A DNA stretch of 64,000 bases, from contig NZ_QKYW01000001.1 in assembly GCF_003253735.1 (NCBI RefSeq), forward strand, positions 682,001 to 746,000. Reading direction: 5' to 3'. Below, in pieces: positions 54,106 to 63,837 of this stretch; positions within the stretch are counted from its first letter, which is position 1; the number at the start of each line of letters is the position of its first letter. Origin of the DNA: Pseudomonas sp. URMO17WK12:I2. GTDB lineage: Bacteria; Pseudomonadota; Gammaproteobacteria; Pseudomonadales; Pseudomonadaceae. A program made the translations under genes and the position numbers. The notes under the pieces were generated by a model that searched no databases, was not told the origin of the DNA, and worked only from the letters and a program-made list of their open reading frames with translations.

Positions 54106-54356
54106 TTCAATCCTTTTGCTGAAAACATGATCACCTTGTCACCGGCGTACTGGACGCTGATGAAACTTACCTGATCACCCCAGGTGCAGCTGGACATGCC
54201 CAGCGCGCCGGAGCATTCGCTTGGCTTGCCGAGCAGATCCTCGACCTCGGCCTTGTTCATGCCCGAATAGAGCTTGGCATAGTTTTCCTGGTTGACCTTG
54301 CCGCAGGCGGCCAGAAGGACACAACCTGCCAGTAGCGCGAGAGTGCGCAGGCGCAT
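54102..54356 (-). CDS. Small lipoprotein (DUF3862-like, BamE/SmpA fold)
   Basis: 84 residues. Signal peptide MRLRTLALLAGCVLLAAC with lipobox at C18, then KVNQENYAKLYSGMNKAEVEDLLGKPSEC, the BamE-like start (Y..i..GM...ev...lG.P). The C-terminus SFISVQYAGDKVIMFSAKGL agrees. It is likely a periplasmic-facing lipoprotein. It ends overlapping blc and was probably cotranscribed with it. Confidence 0.82.
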   Translation of the reverse strand: MRLRTLALLAGCVLLAACGKVNQENYAKLYSGMNKAEVEDLLGKPSECSGALGMSSCTWGDQVSFISVQYAGDKVIMFSAKGLK

Positions 54357-54400
54357 GGGATATCTCCGTAGTGCAATGGATACCAGTTGCCGGTTCGACG

Positions 54401-55000
54401 TCAGAAGCGTGAACCCGGTTCCGCGAGAAAGCGCAACTCATCCGCGCTGCTGACGCGGCCAAGAATCTCGTTGCGATGGGGGAAACGCCCGAAGCGCTGG
54501 ATGACCTGCTGATGGCGCACGGCGTAGTCGAGAAAACCGCCAAACAGTTCGCGCTCGGCAGCACTGGCAGCTTCGGCGAGCTCCGCGAACAGCTGGACCG
54601 AGCGTGCCTGCTGAAGGGGGTCCTCGGCGTGCTCGAGCACCAGGTAGATGAACACCCGCTGCAGTGGGGACAACTGGCGATCCCAGCCCAGGGTGATGCC
54701 CTGCTCGACCAGCTCGCGAGCCTGCGCATCGCCGGCGAAGGCCAGCGGCGTGTCACGGTGGATCATGCGCGGCAACTGATCGAGCAACAGCACGTGGGCC
54801 AGCCAGCCGTGGGAGTCGGCTGACCAGCCCTGCAGTTCGCCGGCCAGTGCCTGCTCGACCAGCACGCCAAAGCGCTCTTCGGCTTCGGCGTCCTGCTCAT
54901 CACGCTTGCCGAACCACAGGCGGTGCTTTTCGGCAGCACGCTGCGCGGCCGTGCCCGAAGGGCCGAACCACCAGTCGAGCAGCGGCTGCCAGGGCGCCAT
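54401..55000 (-). CDS. DUF924-family protein
   Basis: 199 residues, all helical, with the family pattern LLDWWFGPSGTAAQRAAEKHRLWFGKRDEQDAE, LLDQLPRMIHRDTPLAFAGDAQA and LGWDRQLSPLQRVFIYLVLEHAEDP; the conserved R, D, H and E residues cluster in TPR-like helices. The function is not established, although the family is sometimes named for a transmembrane role that I cannot support here. It lies 3 bp below fbp and 44 bp above the small lipoprotein gene, in one minus-strand unit. Confidence 0.85.
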   Translation of the reverse strand: MAPWQPLLDWWFGPSGTAAQRAAEKHRLWFGKRDEQDAEAEERFGVLVEQALAGELQGWSADSHGWLAHVLLLDQLPRMIHRDTPLAFAGDAQARELVEQGITLGWDRQLSPLQRVFIYLVLEHAEDPLQQARSVQLFAELAEAASAAERELFGGFLDYAVRHQQVIQRFGRFPHRNEILGRVSSADELRFLAEPGSRF

Positions 55001-55003
55001 CGG

Positions 55004-56014
55004 TCAGGCCTTGTGGTAGCCGGTGACGCGCTCGACTTCTTCCTTCGAGCCCAGGAACACTGGCACGCGCTGGTGCAGCGAAGTCGGCTGAATATCGAGG
55101 ATGCGCTGCACGCCGTCGGTGGCGGCACCGCCAGCCTGCTCGATGATGAACGACATCGGGTTGGCTTCGTACATCAGGCGCAGCTTGCCGGCCTTGCCTG
55201 GCTCGCGATCGTCACGTGGGTACATGAACAGGCCACCACGGGTCAGGATGCGGTGCACGTCAGCTACCATCGAGGCGATCCAGCGCATGTTGTAGTTCTT
55301 GCCCAGCGGGCCTTCCTTGCCGGCCAGCAGCTCGTCCACGTAACGCTTCACCGGAGCTTCCCAGTGGCGCTGGTTGGACATGTTGATGGCGAACTCGGCG
55401 GTGCTTTCCGGCACGCTGATGTTGTCGTGGGTGAGCACGAAGCTGCCCAGCTCGCGGTCCAGGGTGAAGCCCATGACGCCGTTGCCCAAGGTCAGGATCA
55501 GCATGGTCTGCGGGCCGTAGATGGCGTAGCCGGCCGCGACCTGCTGGGTGCCTGGCTGCTGGAAGGCCTGCTCGTTGAGGCTTTCATTCTGGCTCAGGTA
55601 CTCGTTCGGGCAGCGCAGTACCGAGAAGATGGTGCCGACCGAGACGTTGACGTCGATGTTCGAGGAGCCATCCAGCGGGTCGAATACCAGCAGGTAGGCA
55701 CCCTTGGGGTACTTGCCGGGAATCTGGTAGGCGTTGTCCATTTCCTCGGAGGCCATGCCGGCCAGGTGACCGCCCCACTCGTTGGCTTCGAGCAGGATGT
55801 CGTTGGAAATCACGTCGAGCTTCTTCTGCACTTCGCCCTGCACGTTTTCAGTGCCCATGCTGCCGAGTACCCCGCCAAGGGCGCCCTTGGAAACGGCATG
55901 GCTGATTTCCTTGCATGCACGCGCCACCACTTCGATCAGGAAGCGCAGATCGGCCGGGGTGTTTTGACTACGGGTCTGCTCGATGAGGTAACGGCTCAGG
56001 GTAACGCGGGACAT
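55004..56014 (-). CDS. fbp: Class 1 fructose-1,6-bisphosphatase
   Basis: 336 residues. Active-site metal motif [20 protein letters not shown]-like [23 protein letters not shown] and [21 protein letters not shown] are all typical. It carries out the irreversible gluconeogenic step fructose-1,6-bisphosphate to fructose-6-phosphate, needed for growth on organic acids and lipids and, in this window, upstream of the mannose-based sugar nucleotide route to alginate. The next gene (cyclase) starts the strand unit 36 bp upstream. Confidence 0.97.
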   Translation of the reverse strand: MSRVTLSRYLIEQTRSQNTPADLRFLIEVVARACKEISHAVSKGALGGVLGSMGTENVQGEVQKKLDVISNDILLEANEWGGHLAGMASEEMDNAYQIPGKYPKGAYLLVFDPLDGSSNIDVNVSVGTIFSVLRCPNEYLSQNESLNEQAFQQPGTQQVAAGYAIYGPQTMLILTLGNGVMGFTLDRELGSFVLTHDNISVPESTAEFAINMSNQRHWEAPVKRYVDELLAGKEGPLGKNYNMRWIASMVADVHRILTRGGLFMYPRDDREPGKAGKLRLMYEANPMSFIIEQAGGAATDGVQRILDIQPTSLHQRVPVFLGSKEEVERVTGYHKA

Positions 56015-56049
56015 GAAGAACTCCGGGAAGGAAGGTAATCGAAAGGAGT

Positions 56050-57738
56050 TTAACCCTTTCCAGGAACGGGTGCCTCAGCCGCCTGAGCGGTAACGCGCGG
56101 CAGCAGGCTGCACACACGGTTACGTCCGCGACGTTTGGCTTCGTACAAGGCGGCATCGGCAGCCTGCAGCAGCTCGTCGAGCGCCTTGCCCTGCTCGGGC
56201 CACAGCGCCAGGCCGGCCGAGAGGGTCACGTGGCGCAGGCCACTGCGGGTTTCGATCGGTTTTTGCGCCAGTCCCTGGCAGATGGCCTCGAGGCGTTTGG
56301 TCGCTTCGCGGGCATCGGCACCGGGGAGAATGAGCAGGAACTCTTCGCCGCCGATACGAAAGACCGTATCGGAACTGCGCAAGTTCACCAGCAGGTGCTG
56401 CGCCACGCTCTTGAGCACGTCGTCGCCATCAAGGTGCCCGTACTGGTCATTGAGCTGTTTGAAGTGATCCAGGTCGATCAGCGCCAGCGCCAGCGGCGTG
56501 TTCTCGCGACGGACACGGGCCAGCTCGCGGCCGAACAGCTCGTCCAGATAGCGGCGGTTGTAGAGTCCGGTCAGGGGGTCGCAAAGAGCCTGCTCGCGCA
56601 ACTGCTCGTGCAGGCTGCTGATGGTGCGCAAGCGCTCCTCGCTCAGCGCCAGGGCGTCGGCGAGCTTGAGCTTGGCGATCTGCCGCTGAGTGACGTCACG
56701 CAGGTACAGCAGCTGGCCCAGCACCAGGATGCCGTGCCGGGTCAACCGCTCGATAGGCCGCATGCGCACTTCGAAATAGTGGCCGGTGTCGCTCTGGATC
56801 AACAGCGGCTCGCGCAGCTCGCCCTGCTCGGCCAGCTGCGCGTGCAGGTCACTGCCGAAGCCGGGCCAGTCGCTCAGCCGGCGCCCCTGCCAGTCGGTGT
56901 CGAGCTCGCCCAGCCTGAGGGCCGCCTGATTGGCCTCGATCACCCGCCACTGGGTGTCGACTACCATCACGGGATCGGGCAGCGCTTCGAGCAGCAAATG
57001 GCGGGCGACCGGAACCAGATCGAACAGCCGCACACCGAGGATCAGCCAGGAAAAGGCCGCCAGGGTAAAGATGAAACTGAACGGCGTCGGGTCGACGCCA
57101 AACACCACGTACCCGAAGCCCACGTAGGCGATGTTGGCTGACCAGGGCACCGCCGTGACCAGCACGAACGCCAGGTAATGGCGGCGGTGCACCCCATGGC
57201 TGATCAAGGCGGCGCGCAGCACCACGCCCAGGCTGAAACTCATGAACAGATAGACGTACACGGCCGTGGCGTAGAACAGCGGGCCATGGTCGTAGTAGAC
57301 CGGCGCCCCCGGCTCGTCGGAGACCGGCCCGGTGGCCGGGCCGTAGAACAGGCCGTGCCAGGGGTTGCTCAGCACCACCAGCCAGATCAGCAGCGGCATG
57401 AGGATCATGCCCAGCATCGAGCGGCGGCCCAGGGGCTTGCGCACGCTACTCACGTACTGCCAGAGGAACACCGCCCAGAAGGTCGGCACGCTGATGATGC
57501 CCGGCCACGACATGGTGGCCCAGAGCATCTTGCACGCTGGCGCCACGGAGGCGACCTCGAGGCCGGCCATGGCCATCCACCACATGCTCGCCAGGTGCAT
57601 CAGGATAAAGGTGTCGCGCCCCGGAAAATCCCGCTGGTTGATCACCCAGCGGGCCAACAGCACGCCGCCTGCACACACCACCACGGTCAGCAGCACGGCG
57701 AAGTCCAGGCGCCAGGCGTTTACCAGGCACGAGTTCAC
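56050..57738 (-). CDS. Membrane diguanylate cyclase with 7TM, PAS and GGDEF domains
   Basis: 562 residues from a GTG at 57738 ([16 protein letters not shown]). About seven membrane segments (7TM sensor of the histidine-kinase type) cover residues 10-230, then a PAS domain ([28 protein letters not shown]), a short coiled coil and a GGDEF domain with [16 protein letters not shown] and intact [19 protein letters not shown] places the RxxD inhibitory site correctly, so it should show product inhibition, unlike the cyclase at 16847. The frame extends upstream to 57879, but the hydrophobic region begins right after the GTG. Signal unknown. Confidence 0.9.
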   Translation of the reverse strand: MNSCLVNAWRLDFAVLLTVVVCAGGVLLARWVINQRDFPGRDTFILMHLASMWWMAMAGLEVASVAPACKMLWATMSWPGIISVPTFWAVFLWQYVSSVRKPLGRRSMLGMILMPLLIWLVVLSNPWHGLFYGPATGPVSDEPGAPVYYDHGPLFYATAVYVYLFMSFSLGVVLRAALISHGVHRRHYLAFVLVTAVPWSANIAYVGFGYVVFGVDPTPFSFIFTLAAFSWLILGVRLFDLVPVARHLLLEALPDPVMVVDTQWRVIEANQAALRLGELDTDWQGRRLSDWPGFGSDLHAQLAEQGELREPLLIQSDTGHYFEVRMRPIERLTRHGILVLGQLLYLRDVTQRQIAKLKLADALALSEERLRTISSLHEQLREQALCDPLTGLYNRRYLDELFGRELARVRRENTPLALALIDLDHFKQLNDQYGHLDGDDVLKSVAQHLLVNLRSSDTVFRIGGEEFLLILPGADAREATKRLEAICQGLAQKPIETRSGLRHVTLSAGLALWPEQGKALDELLQAADAALYEAKRRGRNRVCSLLPRVTAQAAEAPVPGKG

Positions 57739-58090
57739 ACGGCCACCCCGCCCGTACGCAGGCGAGAAAGAGCCAGACACGTTGCAAGGCAACGCGGGGG
57801 AGAGGCAAGCAATACGGACGTGTCCATTGCAACGGCTCAGGAAAGAGGCCAGGGCGGGCACCTGGCTGCCTAGGGTCAACCCGAGCCGCCAGCCACCAGA
57901 AGGGGTGCAGCCAGGTAGGGCAAGAATTTTTCGCCGCTACAATACTGCAATTCATCACATTTTCAGCAGGTTTTTATTGCCTTGTAGTTACCGCTGCGCA
58001 GGCGGATGACGCCAGCCGGCAGATAGCTGTTCACAATTTCCGCAACATCGCTATGATCGCGCGCCGCCCACCACGCGAAACCCTCCCGAG

Positions 58091-58483
58091 ATGAAAAGCA
58101 ACCTGATCGCCGCCGCGGAAATAGACCGCCTCGATACCTGGGCGCGCTACACCGCCGACATGTGCCATAGCTGCATTTCCAGCTGCTGTCAGTTGCCGGT
58201 CGAAGTGCGTATCACCGACCTGATCCGCATCGGCGTGGTCGACGAATTCGAGCGCGGCGAGCCGCCCAGAAACATCGCCAGGCGCCTGCAGAAGGATGGC
58301 TTGGTCGAGCGCTTCAACCAGAAGTCCGGGATCTTCACCCTGACGCGCATGAGCAACAACGACTGCTATTACCTGGATCGCAAGACCCGCCTGTGCACCA
58401 TCTATGAGCGCCGCCCGGACACCTGCCGCAACCACCCGAAGATTGGCCCGCGCCCCGGCTACTGTGCCTGGCGGCCCAAGTAG
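58091..58483 (+). CDS. YkgJ-family cysteine-cluster protein
   Basis: 130 residues with the family cysteine series: C in DMCHSCISSCC near the N-terminus and CYYLDRKTRLCTIYERRPDTCRNHP near residue 97. The cysteines probably bind a zinc or Fe-S cluster. The function is unknown. It is transcribed toward the alginate cluster but is separated from it by 913 bp. The conserved signature C-x8-C-x7-C can be read directly. Confidence 0.86.
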   Translation: MKSNLIAAAEIDRLDTWARYTADMCHSCISSCCQLPVEVRITDLIRIGVVDEFERGEPPRNIARRLQKDGLVERFNQKSGIFTLTRMSNNDCYYLDRKTRLCTIYERRPDTCRNHPKIGPRPGYCAWRPK

Positions 58484-59141
58484 GGCCTTGACGCCTGCCG
58501 ACAGGCCGCCTGCGCCAGGCCGTGCCTCGCCCGCTCTTCATTGGCCCGCACCGCCACCGGGCGGACTCACGGGCCCCTCCTCCGTTATCCGCACGCCGCT
58601 CATCGCCATCGCCTGATTGCCGACCAACCATCGCCGGCGTGGCGAAGGGGCCTGGCGGCGTGCGCGGCAATCCCATGAGCAGTTGCATTCGCCAGCCAGG
58701 CGGACGCGACCGCTTATCGTGCAGCCCCCTCAACGGACGGGTTGCAGCCTGGTCGCCCAGCCAACTGCACCGCAATGGCTGCCAGAGGCACTCCAGCGTG
58801 GAAAACAAGCATAACGCCAACGCAGTGATTTCGCCCTCGCCGTTGCGCAGGCGCGCCAATCTGAAATGCGCCATTAAAACAGCGTAAATCTGGCGCCAGA
58901 AAAAAACGGACCGTTCCGTTGGCGCTCTACGCCCAGGCAACGCCGTCTAGGACGCGGGGCATAAAAAAGCCATGCCCATAAACAATGGAAAACGCCCAGA
59001 GCGCCGGGGCGCCGCCTGCCCGAAGTGGATAACAGAAAATTAAGAGGCACTTAAATAAAGTTAGGAAAAACAGGCTTTAAATCTCAAAAACAGCAAAAAG
59101 GCGGAAATAATAAAAAAACCAATAACAGGCAATCGTTTTTT

Positions 59142-59169
59142 TTGACGCCACAACTATGGCATTTATAAA
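59142..59169 (+). promoter_or_regulatory. Candidate sigma-70 promoter for algD
   Basis: TTGACG (59142-59147), 16 bp, then TATAAA (59164-59169), which would give a leader of about 220 nt before algD. In the AT-rich part of the 58484-59396 gap. The remainder of the gap (58484-58980) is GC-rich with no recognisable gene. I did not find a convincing AlgU (GAACTT-N16/17-TCTGA) promoter. Confidence 0.4.
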
Positions 59170-59172
59170 CCA

Positions 59173-59186
59173 TTGATTTATATCAA
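59173..59186. promoter_or_regulatory. Perfect ANR/FNR-type box upstream of algD
   Basis: TTGAT-ttat-ATCAA matches the ANR/FNR/DNR consensus exactly. It lies 4 bp after the candidate -10 box and about 210 bp before algD. At that place it could repress this promoter, or activate a start near 59221. Confidence 0.55.
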
Positions 59187-59396
59187 TAAAAAAAATAACG
59201 AAAGTTAAGTGGCACTTTGCCAAAACTTTCTCTTGAAGCAAAAAAAAATCTCTCCTAAGATCGCCGCCAGCTCAACCCCAGACCATTAATTTGCAAACTA
59301 ACCAGCCCTCGCCATGCGCTTAATTAGCGCAGCGATAGTCTGTGGCTTTACCTAAAACAACCGCTACGCCTATCAAGAGTTATCAGGGAAACAACT

Positions 59397-60707
59397 ATGA
59401 GAATCAGCATTTTTGGTCTGGGCTATGTAGGGGCGGTATGCGCCGGTTGTCTATCGGCACGCGGTCACCAGGTGATCGGCGTCGACGTATCGCAAGACAA
59501 GATCGACATGATCAACCAGGGCAAATCACCGATCGTCGAGCCTGGCCTGGCTGCGCTTCTGGACAGGGGCGTGAGCAGCGGCCTGCTGAGAGGCACCACC
59601 AACGTCAGTGAAGCGGTAGCGGACAGCGAGCTCTCGTTCATCGCGGTGGGCACGCCGAGCAAGCGCAACGGTGATCTCGATCTCGCCTACATGGAATCGG
59701 TGTGCATGCAGATAGGTGTAGCGCTGCGCGACAAAGCGGATCGCCATACCGTGGTCATTCGCAGCACGGTGTTACCAGGCACGGTAAAGAACGTGGTGAT
59801 TCCGTTGCTCGAGGCGGCATCCGGCAAAAAAGCCGGTGTCGATTTCGGTGTGGCCACCAACCCGGAGTTCCTGCGCGAAAGTACCGCGATCAAGGATTAC
59901 GACTTTCCGGCCATGACGGTCATCGGCGAGCTGGATGAACAATCCGGCGAGTTGCTGCAGGCGCTCTACAGCGAACTGGATGCACCGATTATCCGCAAGT
60001 CGATCGAAGTCGCGGAGATGATCAAGTACACCTGCAACGTCTGGCACGCCACTAAAGTCAGTTTCGCCAATGAAATCGGCAACATCGCCAAAGCGTGCGG
60101 CGTCGATGGCCGCGAAGTCATGGACGTCGTTTGCCAGGACCACAAACTCAACCTGTCGCGCTACTACCTGCGCCCAGGGTTCGCCTTTGGCGGCTCCTGC
60201 CTGCCCAAGGACGTGCGCGCGCTGACCTACCGTGCCGGCCAGATGGACGTTGAACACCCGCTCCTGGCCGCCATCATGCCGAGCAACCGCGTTCAGGTGA
60301 AACGCGCCTACGACATGATCTCCCACCACGGCAAACGCAAAGTCGGCCTGCTCGGCCTGAGCTTCAAGGCCGGCACCGACGACCTGCGCGAAAGCCCCCT
60401 GGTTGAGCTGGCGGAGATGCTGATCGGCAAAGGCTATGACCTGCGCATCTTCGACAGCAACGTCGAATACGCCAGGGTGTTTGGGACCAACAAGGAATAC
60501 ATCGAGTCGAAGATCCCGCATGTTTCCTCGCTGCTCTGCCAGGAGCTCGATGAGGTGGTCGGCGAATCCGATGTGCTGATCATCGGCAACGGTGACAAGC
60601 GCTTTGCCGAGGCGATGAACAACGCGGGCGACGACAAGCTGTTCATCGACCTGTTCGGCTTCATGGCGCACACGAGCACCGCCACCAGAGAAGGCATCTG
60701 CTGGTAA
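59397..60707 (+). CDS. algD: GDP-mannose 6-dehydrogenase
   Basis: 436 residues. Rossmann loop GLGYVGAVCAGCL, catalytic C268 in GGSCLPKDVRAL and the dimer domain between them agree in position with P. aeruginosa AlgD. It oxidises GDP-mannose twice with NAD to GDP-mannuronate, the committed step of alginate synthesis. It leads algA, alg8 and alg44. AGGGAAAC lies before the ATG. An AT-rich control region precedes it and a GC hairpin (60718) follows. Confidence 0.96.
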   Translation: MRISIFGLGYVGAVCAGCLSARGHQVIGVDVSQDKIDMINQGKSPIVEPGLAALLDRGVSSGLLRGTTNVSEAVADSELSFIAVGTPSKRNGDLDLAYMESVCMQIGVALRDKADRHTVVIRSTVLPGTVKNVVIPLLEAASGKKAGVDFGVATNPEFLRESTAIKDYDFPAMTVIGELDEQSGELLQALYSELDAPIIRKSIEVAEMIKYTCNVWHATKVSFANEIGNIAKACGVDGREVMDVVCQDHKLNLSRYYLRPGFAFGGSCLPKDVRALTYRAGQMDVEHPLLAAIMPSNRVQVKRAYDMISHHGKRKVGLLGLSFKAGTDDLRESPLVELAEMLIGKGYDLRIFDSNVEYARVFGTNKEYIESKIPHVSSLLCQELDEVVGESDVLIIGNGDKRFAEAMNNAGDDKLFIDLFGFMAHTSTATREGICW

Positions 60708-60717
60708 GCAGCCGAGC

Positions 60718-60743
60718 GCGGGCGCTCGTTCTAGAGCGCCCGC
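60718..60743 (+). other. GC-rich hairpin between algD and algA
   Basis: GCGGGCGCTC-gttcta-GAGCGCCCGC, a perfect 10-bp stem 10 bp after the algD stop, with no T-run. It may moderate read-through or protect algD mRNA. Confidence 0.6.
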
Positions 60744-60788
60744 CGACTTCATCGTTGACAGCTGCAATCGCTGCGAGGAAATGCCCCC

Positions 60789-62216
60789 ATGATTCCCCTG
60801 ATTTTGTCCGGCGGTAGCGGCTCACGGCTCTGGCCGCTGTCTCGCAAGCTCTATCCCAAGCAGTTCCTGGCCCTGACCGGCAGCGCAACCATGTTCCAGC
60901 AAACCCTTCAGCGCCTTGCCCATGAAGGCATCGGCAAGCCGATGATCGTTTGCAACGAAACCCATCGCTTCATCGTCAGCGAGCAACTGGCGGCCATCGA
61001 TTGCAGTGCGCAGACGATCCTGCTCGAGCCGTTTGGCCGCAACACGGCGCCCGCCGTGGCGATCGCGGCCATGCATCTGCTCGCCGAGGGTCGCGATGAA
61101 CTGCTGCTGGTGCTGCCGGCCGATCATGTCATCGAGGATCTGGGCACCTTCCATCACACCCTGGGCGTAGCCCGTGAGGCCGCCGAACGGGGTGAGCTGG
61201 TGCTCTTCGGGGTACCCGCCGAACGCCCGGAAACCGGTTTCGGCTACATCAAGGCCGGCGCTGGCAGCAAACAGCTTCCTGCAGGCGTGCTGGATGTCGA
61301 GCGCTTCGTCGAAAAGCCTGACCTGGCCACGGCGAACGAATTCGTCGCCAGCGGTGATTACTTCTGGAACAGCGGCATGTTCCTGTTCCGTTGCAGCCGC
61401 TACCTGGAAGAGCTGAAGCGCCACGACCCGGATATCTACGACACCTGCCAGCTGGCCCTCAGCCAGAGTGAAGTCGACCTGCAGTTCATCCGTATCGACC
61501 CCAAGGCATTCGCGTGCTGCCCGGACAACTCCATCGACTACGCGGTGATGGAAAAAGCCCAGCGCACCTGCGTCGTCCCCCTGTCGGCAGGCTGGAATGA
61601 CCTGGGCTCCTGGTCGGCGATCTGGGATGTGCAAGCCAAGGACGCCAACGGCAACAGCCATACCGGCGACGTCCTGGTGCACGACAGCCACAACTGCCTG
61701 GTGCGCAGCGAACACAAGCTGGTCACCCTGGTCGGCCTGGACGACGTGGTGGTGGTGGAAACCAAGGATGCGGTGATGGTCGCCCACAAGGATCGCGTGC
61801 AGGACGTCAAGCACCTGGTCAACGCCATGTCGGCCCAGGGCAGGCCCGAAGCGGAGAACCACTGCGAGGTCTATCGGCCCTGGGGCAGCTACGACTCCAT
61901 CGACAATGGCCACCGTTTCCAGGTCAAGCGCATCATGGTCAAGCCGGGCGCGAGCCTGTCGCTGCAAAAGCATCACCACCGCGCCGAGCACTGGATCGTG
62001 GTCACCGGCACCGCGAAAGTCACCTGTGACGACAAGACCTTCCTGCTCTCGGAAAACCAGTCCACCTATATCCCCATCGCCTCGGTACACCGCCTCGCCA
62101 ACCCCGGGAAGATTCCTCTGGAGATCATCGAGGTGCAGTCGGGCAGCTATCTGGGCGAGGACGATATCGAGCGTTTCGACGACGTGTACGGGCGCACGGA
62201 CACCACGCTCAGTTGA
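60789..62216 (+). CDS. algA: Mannose-6-phosphate isomerase / mannose-1-phosphate guanylyltransferase
   Basis: 475 residues, bifunctional. The N-terminal guanylyltransferase has LSGGSGSRLWPLSRKLYPKQFL and FVEKPDLATA; the C-terminal type II PMI cupin has VKPGASLSLQKHHHRAEHWIVV with the zinc histidines. It makes mannose-6-phosphate and then GDP-mannose, the substrate of AlgD. It lies 81 bp after algD and 75 bp before alg8. In the known P. aeruginosa operon algA is the last gene, so the second position here is unusual. An algA-like paralogue of another polysaccharide system (PslB/WbpW type) cannot be excluded from sequence alone. Confidence 0.9.
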   Translation: MIPLILSGGSGSRLWPLSRKLYPKQFLALTGSATMFQQTLQRLAHEGIGKPMIVCNETHRFIVSEQLAAIDCSAQTILLEPFGRNTAPAVAIAAMHLLAEGRDELLLVLPADHVIEDLGTFHHTLGVAREAAERGELVLFGVPAERPETGFGYIKAGAGSKQLPAGVLDVERFVEKPDLATANEFVASGDYFWNSGMFLFRCSRYLEELKRHDPDIYDTCQLALSQSEVDLQFIRIDPKAFACCPDNSIDYAVMEKAQRTCVVPLSAGWNDLGSWSAIWDVQAKDANGNSHTGDVLVHDSHNCLVRSEHKLVTLVGLDDVVVVETKDAVMVAHKDRVQDVKHLVNAMSAQGRPEAENHCEVYRPWGSYDSIDNGHRFQVKRIMVKPGASLSLQKHHHRAEHWIVVTGTAKVTCDDKTFLLSENQSTYIPIASVHRLANPGKIPLEIIEVQSGSYLGEDDIERFDDVYGRTDTTLS

Positions 62217-62291
62217 TAACACCCACATCCAAACCATCGGCTGAACGCCGCATGGCGGTAGAGAGCGGTTTCAATAAAGGGAATACACAAC

Positions 62292-63824
62292 ATGCGCAGG
62301 TATCTTTCCAGTGCTGTGGATTGGATCGGGACATCGGCGATTTTCGGCAAGCTCTGTGGCTGGGCGTGCCTGTTCGCCCTCATAGCCCTGGCTTCCGAGC
62401 TGGTCGCGCCGGAGTACCTCGACCCGGCGCACCAGAAGTTCATCTTCATCATCGGCGCGCTTGGCATGTGGCGCTACGGCAACGCGATCACCCATTACCT
62501 GCGGGGCATGTACTTCCTGCACTGGCGCTTTCCCAGAATGCGCAAGGCCGTGGAGCGGATGGGGCCGGCGGCGCTGCCCGATCACATGTTCATGATCGTG
62601 ACGAGCTTCCGCATTCCGACCCACACCACCTTCAAGGTGTATCAGTCGGTTCTCCAGGAAGTGCAACGCCTGCCCGTGCCCTGCACGATCATCGCGTCGA
62701 TCGTCGAGAAGGGTGACGAGAACTTCATCAAGGACATCATGCGCCAGGAAATCCACGGCCGTGATGACATCAAGCTGATCATCGTCCGTGCCCGCGGTAC
62801 CGGCAAACGCGACGGCCTGGCCCATGCGTTCCGCTCGCTGTCGCGGCAGATGCCCCTGGAAAACGCCGTGGTCGGCGTGGTCGATGGCGACACCATGATG
62901 TTGCCCGGCTGCGTCGAGCGGGCGGTGAGCCTGTTCGCCTACCTGCCGAGCGTCGGCGGCATCACCACCAACGAGTTCTGCGAGGTGGAAGGCAGCACGC
63001 TGATGAAGCAGTGGCACACCATGCGTTTCGTGCAGCGCCATATCAACATGTGCTCGATGGCGCTGTCCCGGCGTGTGCTGACCCTGACCGGGCGCCTGTC
63101 GTTCTTCCGCGCCAGCGTGATGACCAACCCGGAGTTCATCAAGGACGTCGAAGCCGACTTCCTCGATCACTGGCGCCTGGGGCGCTTCCAGTTCCTGACC
63201 GGCGATGACAAGTCGTCCTGGTTCAGCCTGATGCGCGCCGGCTGGGACACCTTCTACGTACCCGACAGCCACACCCTCACGGTCGAGCATCCACCAGACA
63301 ACAGCTTCCTGCGCGCGACCCGCCAGCTGATGTATCGCTGGTATGGCAACTCGCTGCGCCAGAACTTCCGCGCCACCACGCTGCTGGGCCTGGATCGGCT
63401 CGGGCTGTTCACCATGTACGTGCTGTACGACCAGCGCGTGTCCATGTGGACCTGCCTGATGGGCCTGTCCGCCTCGGTGGTCGCCGGCCTGCTGTTCGGC
63501 ATCCAGTACCTGCTGCTCTATCTGTTCTGGGTACTGCTGTCGCGCACGCTGGTGACGCTGCTGTTCACCTTCGCCAAGCACCCGGTGTCGCCGATTTATC
63601 CGTTCGTTCTTTATTACAACCAGATCATGGGCTCGATCATGAAGGTTTACACCATGTTCCACATGGACCTGCAGAGCTGGACCCGCCAGAAAACCACCCT
63701 CAGCAACGGCAGCGTCAACTTTGATGCAGCCCTCAACCGCTGGACCTCGAAAGCGATGCTGCTGTCTTCGCTCGCCATCTTCTTCGGGGCCATTTCGGTT
63801 CTGCTCGATTTCACGCAACCTTAA
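62292..63824 (+). CDS. alg8: Alginate polymerase glycosyltransferase Alg8
   Basis: 510 residues, family-2 glycosyltransferase in the inner membrane. An N-terminal pair of membrane segments, then the catalytic domain with the metal motif VVDGDTMM, acceptor region TGDDKSSWF and MYRWYGNSLRQN (QxxRW-like), then C-terminal membrane segments (LMGLSASVVAGLLFGIQYLLLYLFWVLLS). It polymerises mannuronate from GDP-mannuronate together with Alg44. It is 13 bp before alg44. P. aeruginosa Alg8 is about 494 residues, so the length is normal. Confidence 0.94.
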   Translation: MRRYLSSAVDWIGTSAIFGKLCGWACLFALIALASELVAPEYLDPAHQKFIFIIGALGMWRYGNAITHYLRGMYFLHWRFPRMRKAVERMGPAALPDHMFMIVTSFRIPTHTTFKVYQSVLQEVQRLPVPCTIIASIVEKGDENFIKDIMRQEIHGRDDIKLIIVRARGTGKRDGLAHAFRSLSRQMPLENAVVGVVDGDTMMLPGCVERAVSLFAYLPSVGGITTNEFCEVEGSTLMKQWHTMRFVQRHINMCSMALSRRVLTLTGRLSFFRASVMTNPEFIKDVEADFLDHWRLGRFQFLTGDDKSSWFSLMRAGWDTFYVPDSHTLTVEHPPDNSFLRATRQLMYRWYGNSLRQNFRATTLLGLDRLGLFTMYVLYDQRVSMWTCLMGLSASVVAGLLFGIQYLLLYLFWVLLSRTLVTLLFTFAKHPVSPIYPFVLYYNQIMGSIMKVYTMFHMDLQSWTRQKTTLSNGSVNFDAALNRWTSKAMLLSSLAIFFGAISVLLDFTQP

Positions 63825-63837
63825 GTAGGCGACTGCC

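Larger units (their letters stand above)
59036..59217. promoter_or_regulatory. 17-bp direct repeat flanking the algD control region
   Basis: AAAATTAAGAGGCACTT (59036-59052) and AAAGTTAAGTGGCACTT (59201-59217) differ at two bases and are 165 bp apart. The interval is strongly AT-rich against a GC-rich genome and contains the promoter and ANR-box candidates. A DNA-binding protein site is likely, but I cannot name it. Confidence 0.5.

Noticed and set aside
58905..58920. AlgR site (ACCGTTCGTC) upstream of algD
   Set aside because: ACCGTTCCGT matches only partly and is single; not enough for a call.
58335..58940. 201-codon minus-strand frame overlapping the YkgJ gene end
   Set aside because: Arg/Gly-rich low-complexity translation with no domain and antisense to a real gene; typical GC-rich artefact.
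59205..59222. Sigma-54 promoter (TGGCAC...TTGC) before algD
   Set aside because: TGGCAC is followed by TTGC after only one base; five are needed.
59226..59255. AlgU-type promoter (GAACTT...TCTGA) before algD
   Set aside because: AAACTT is present but the next TCT-like box is 20 bases away instead of 16-17, and it is a weak match.
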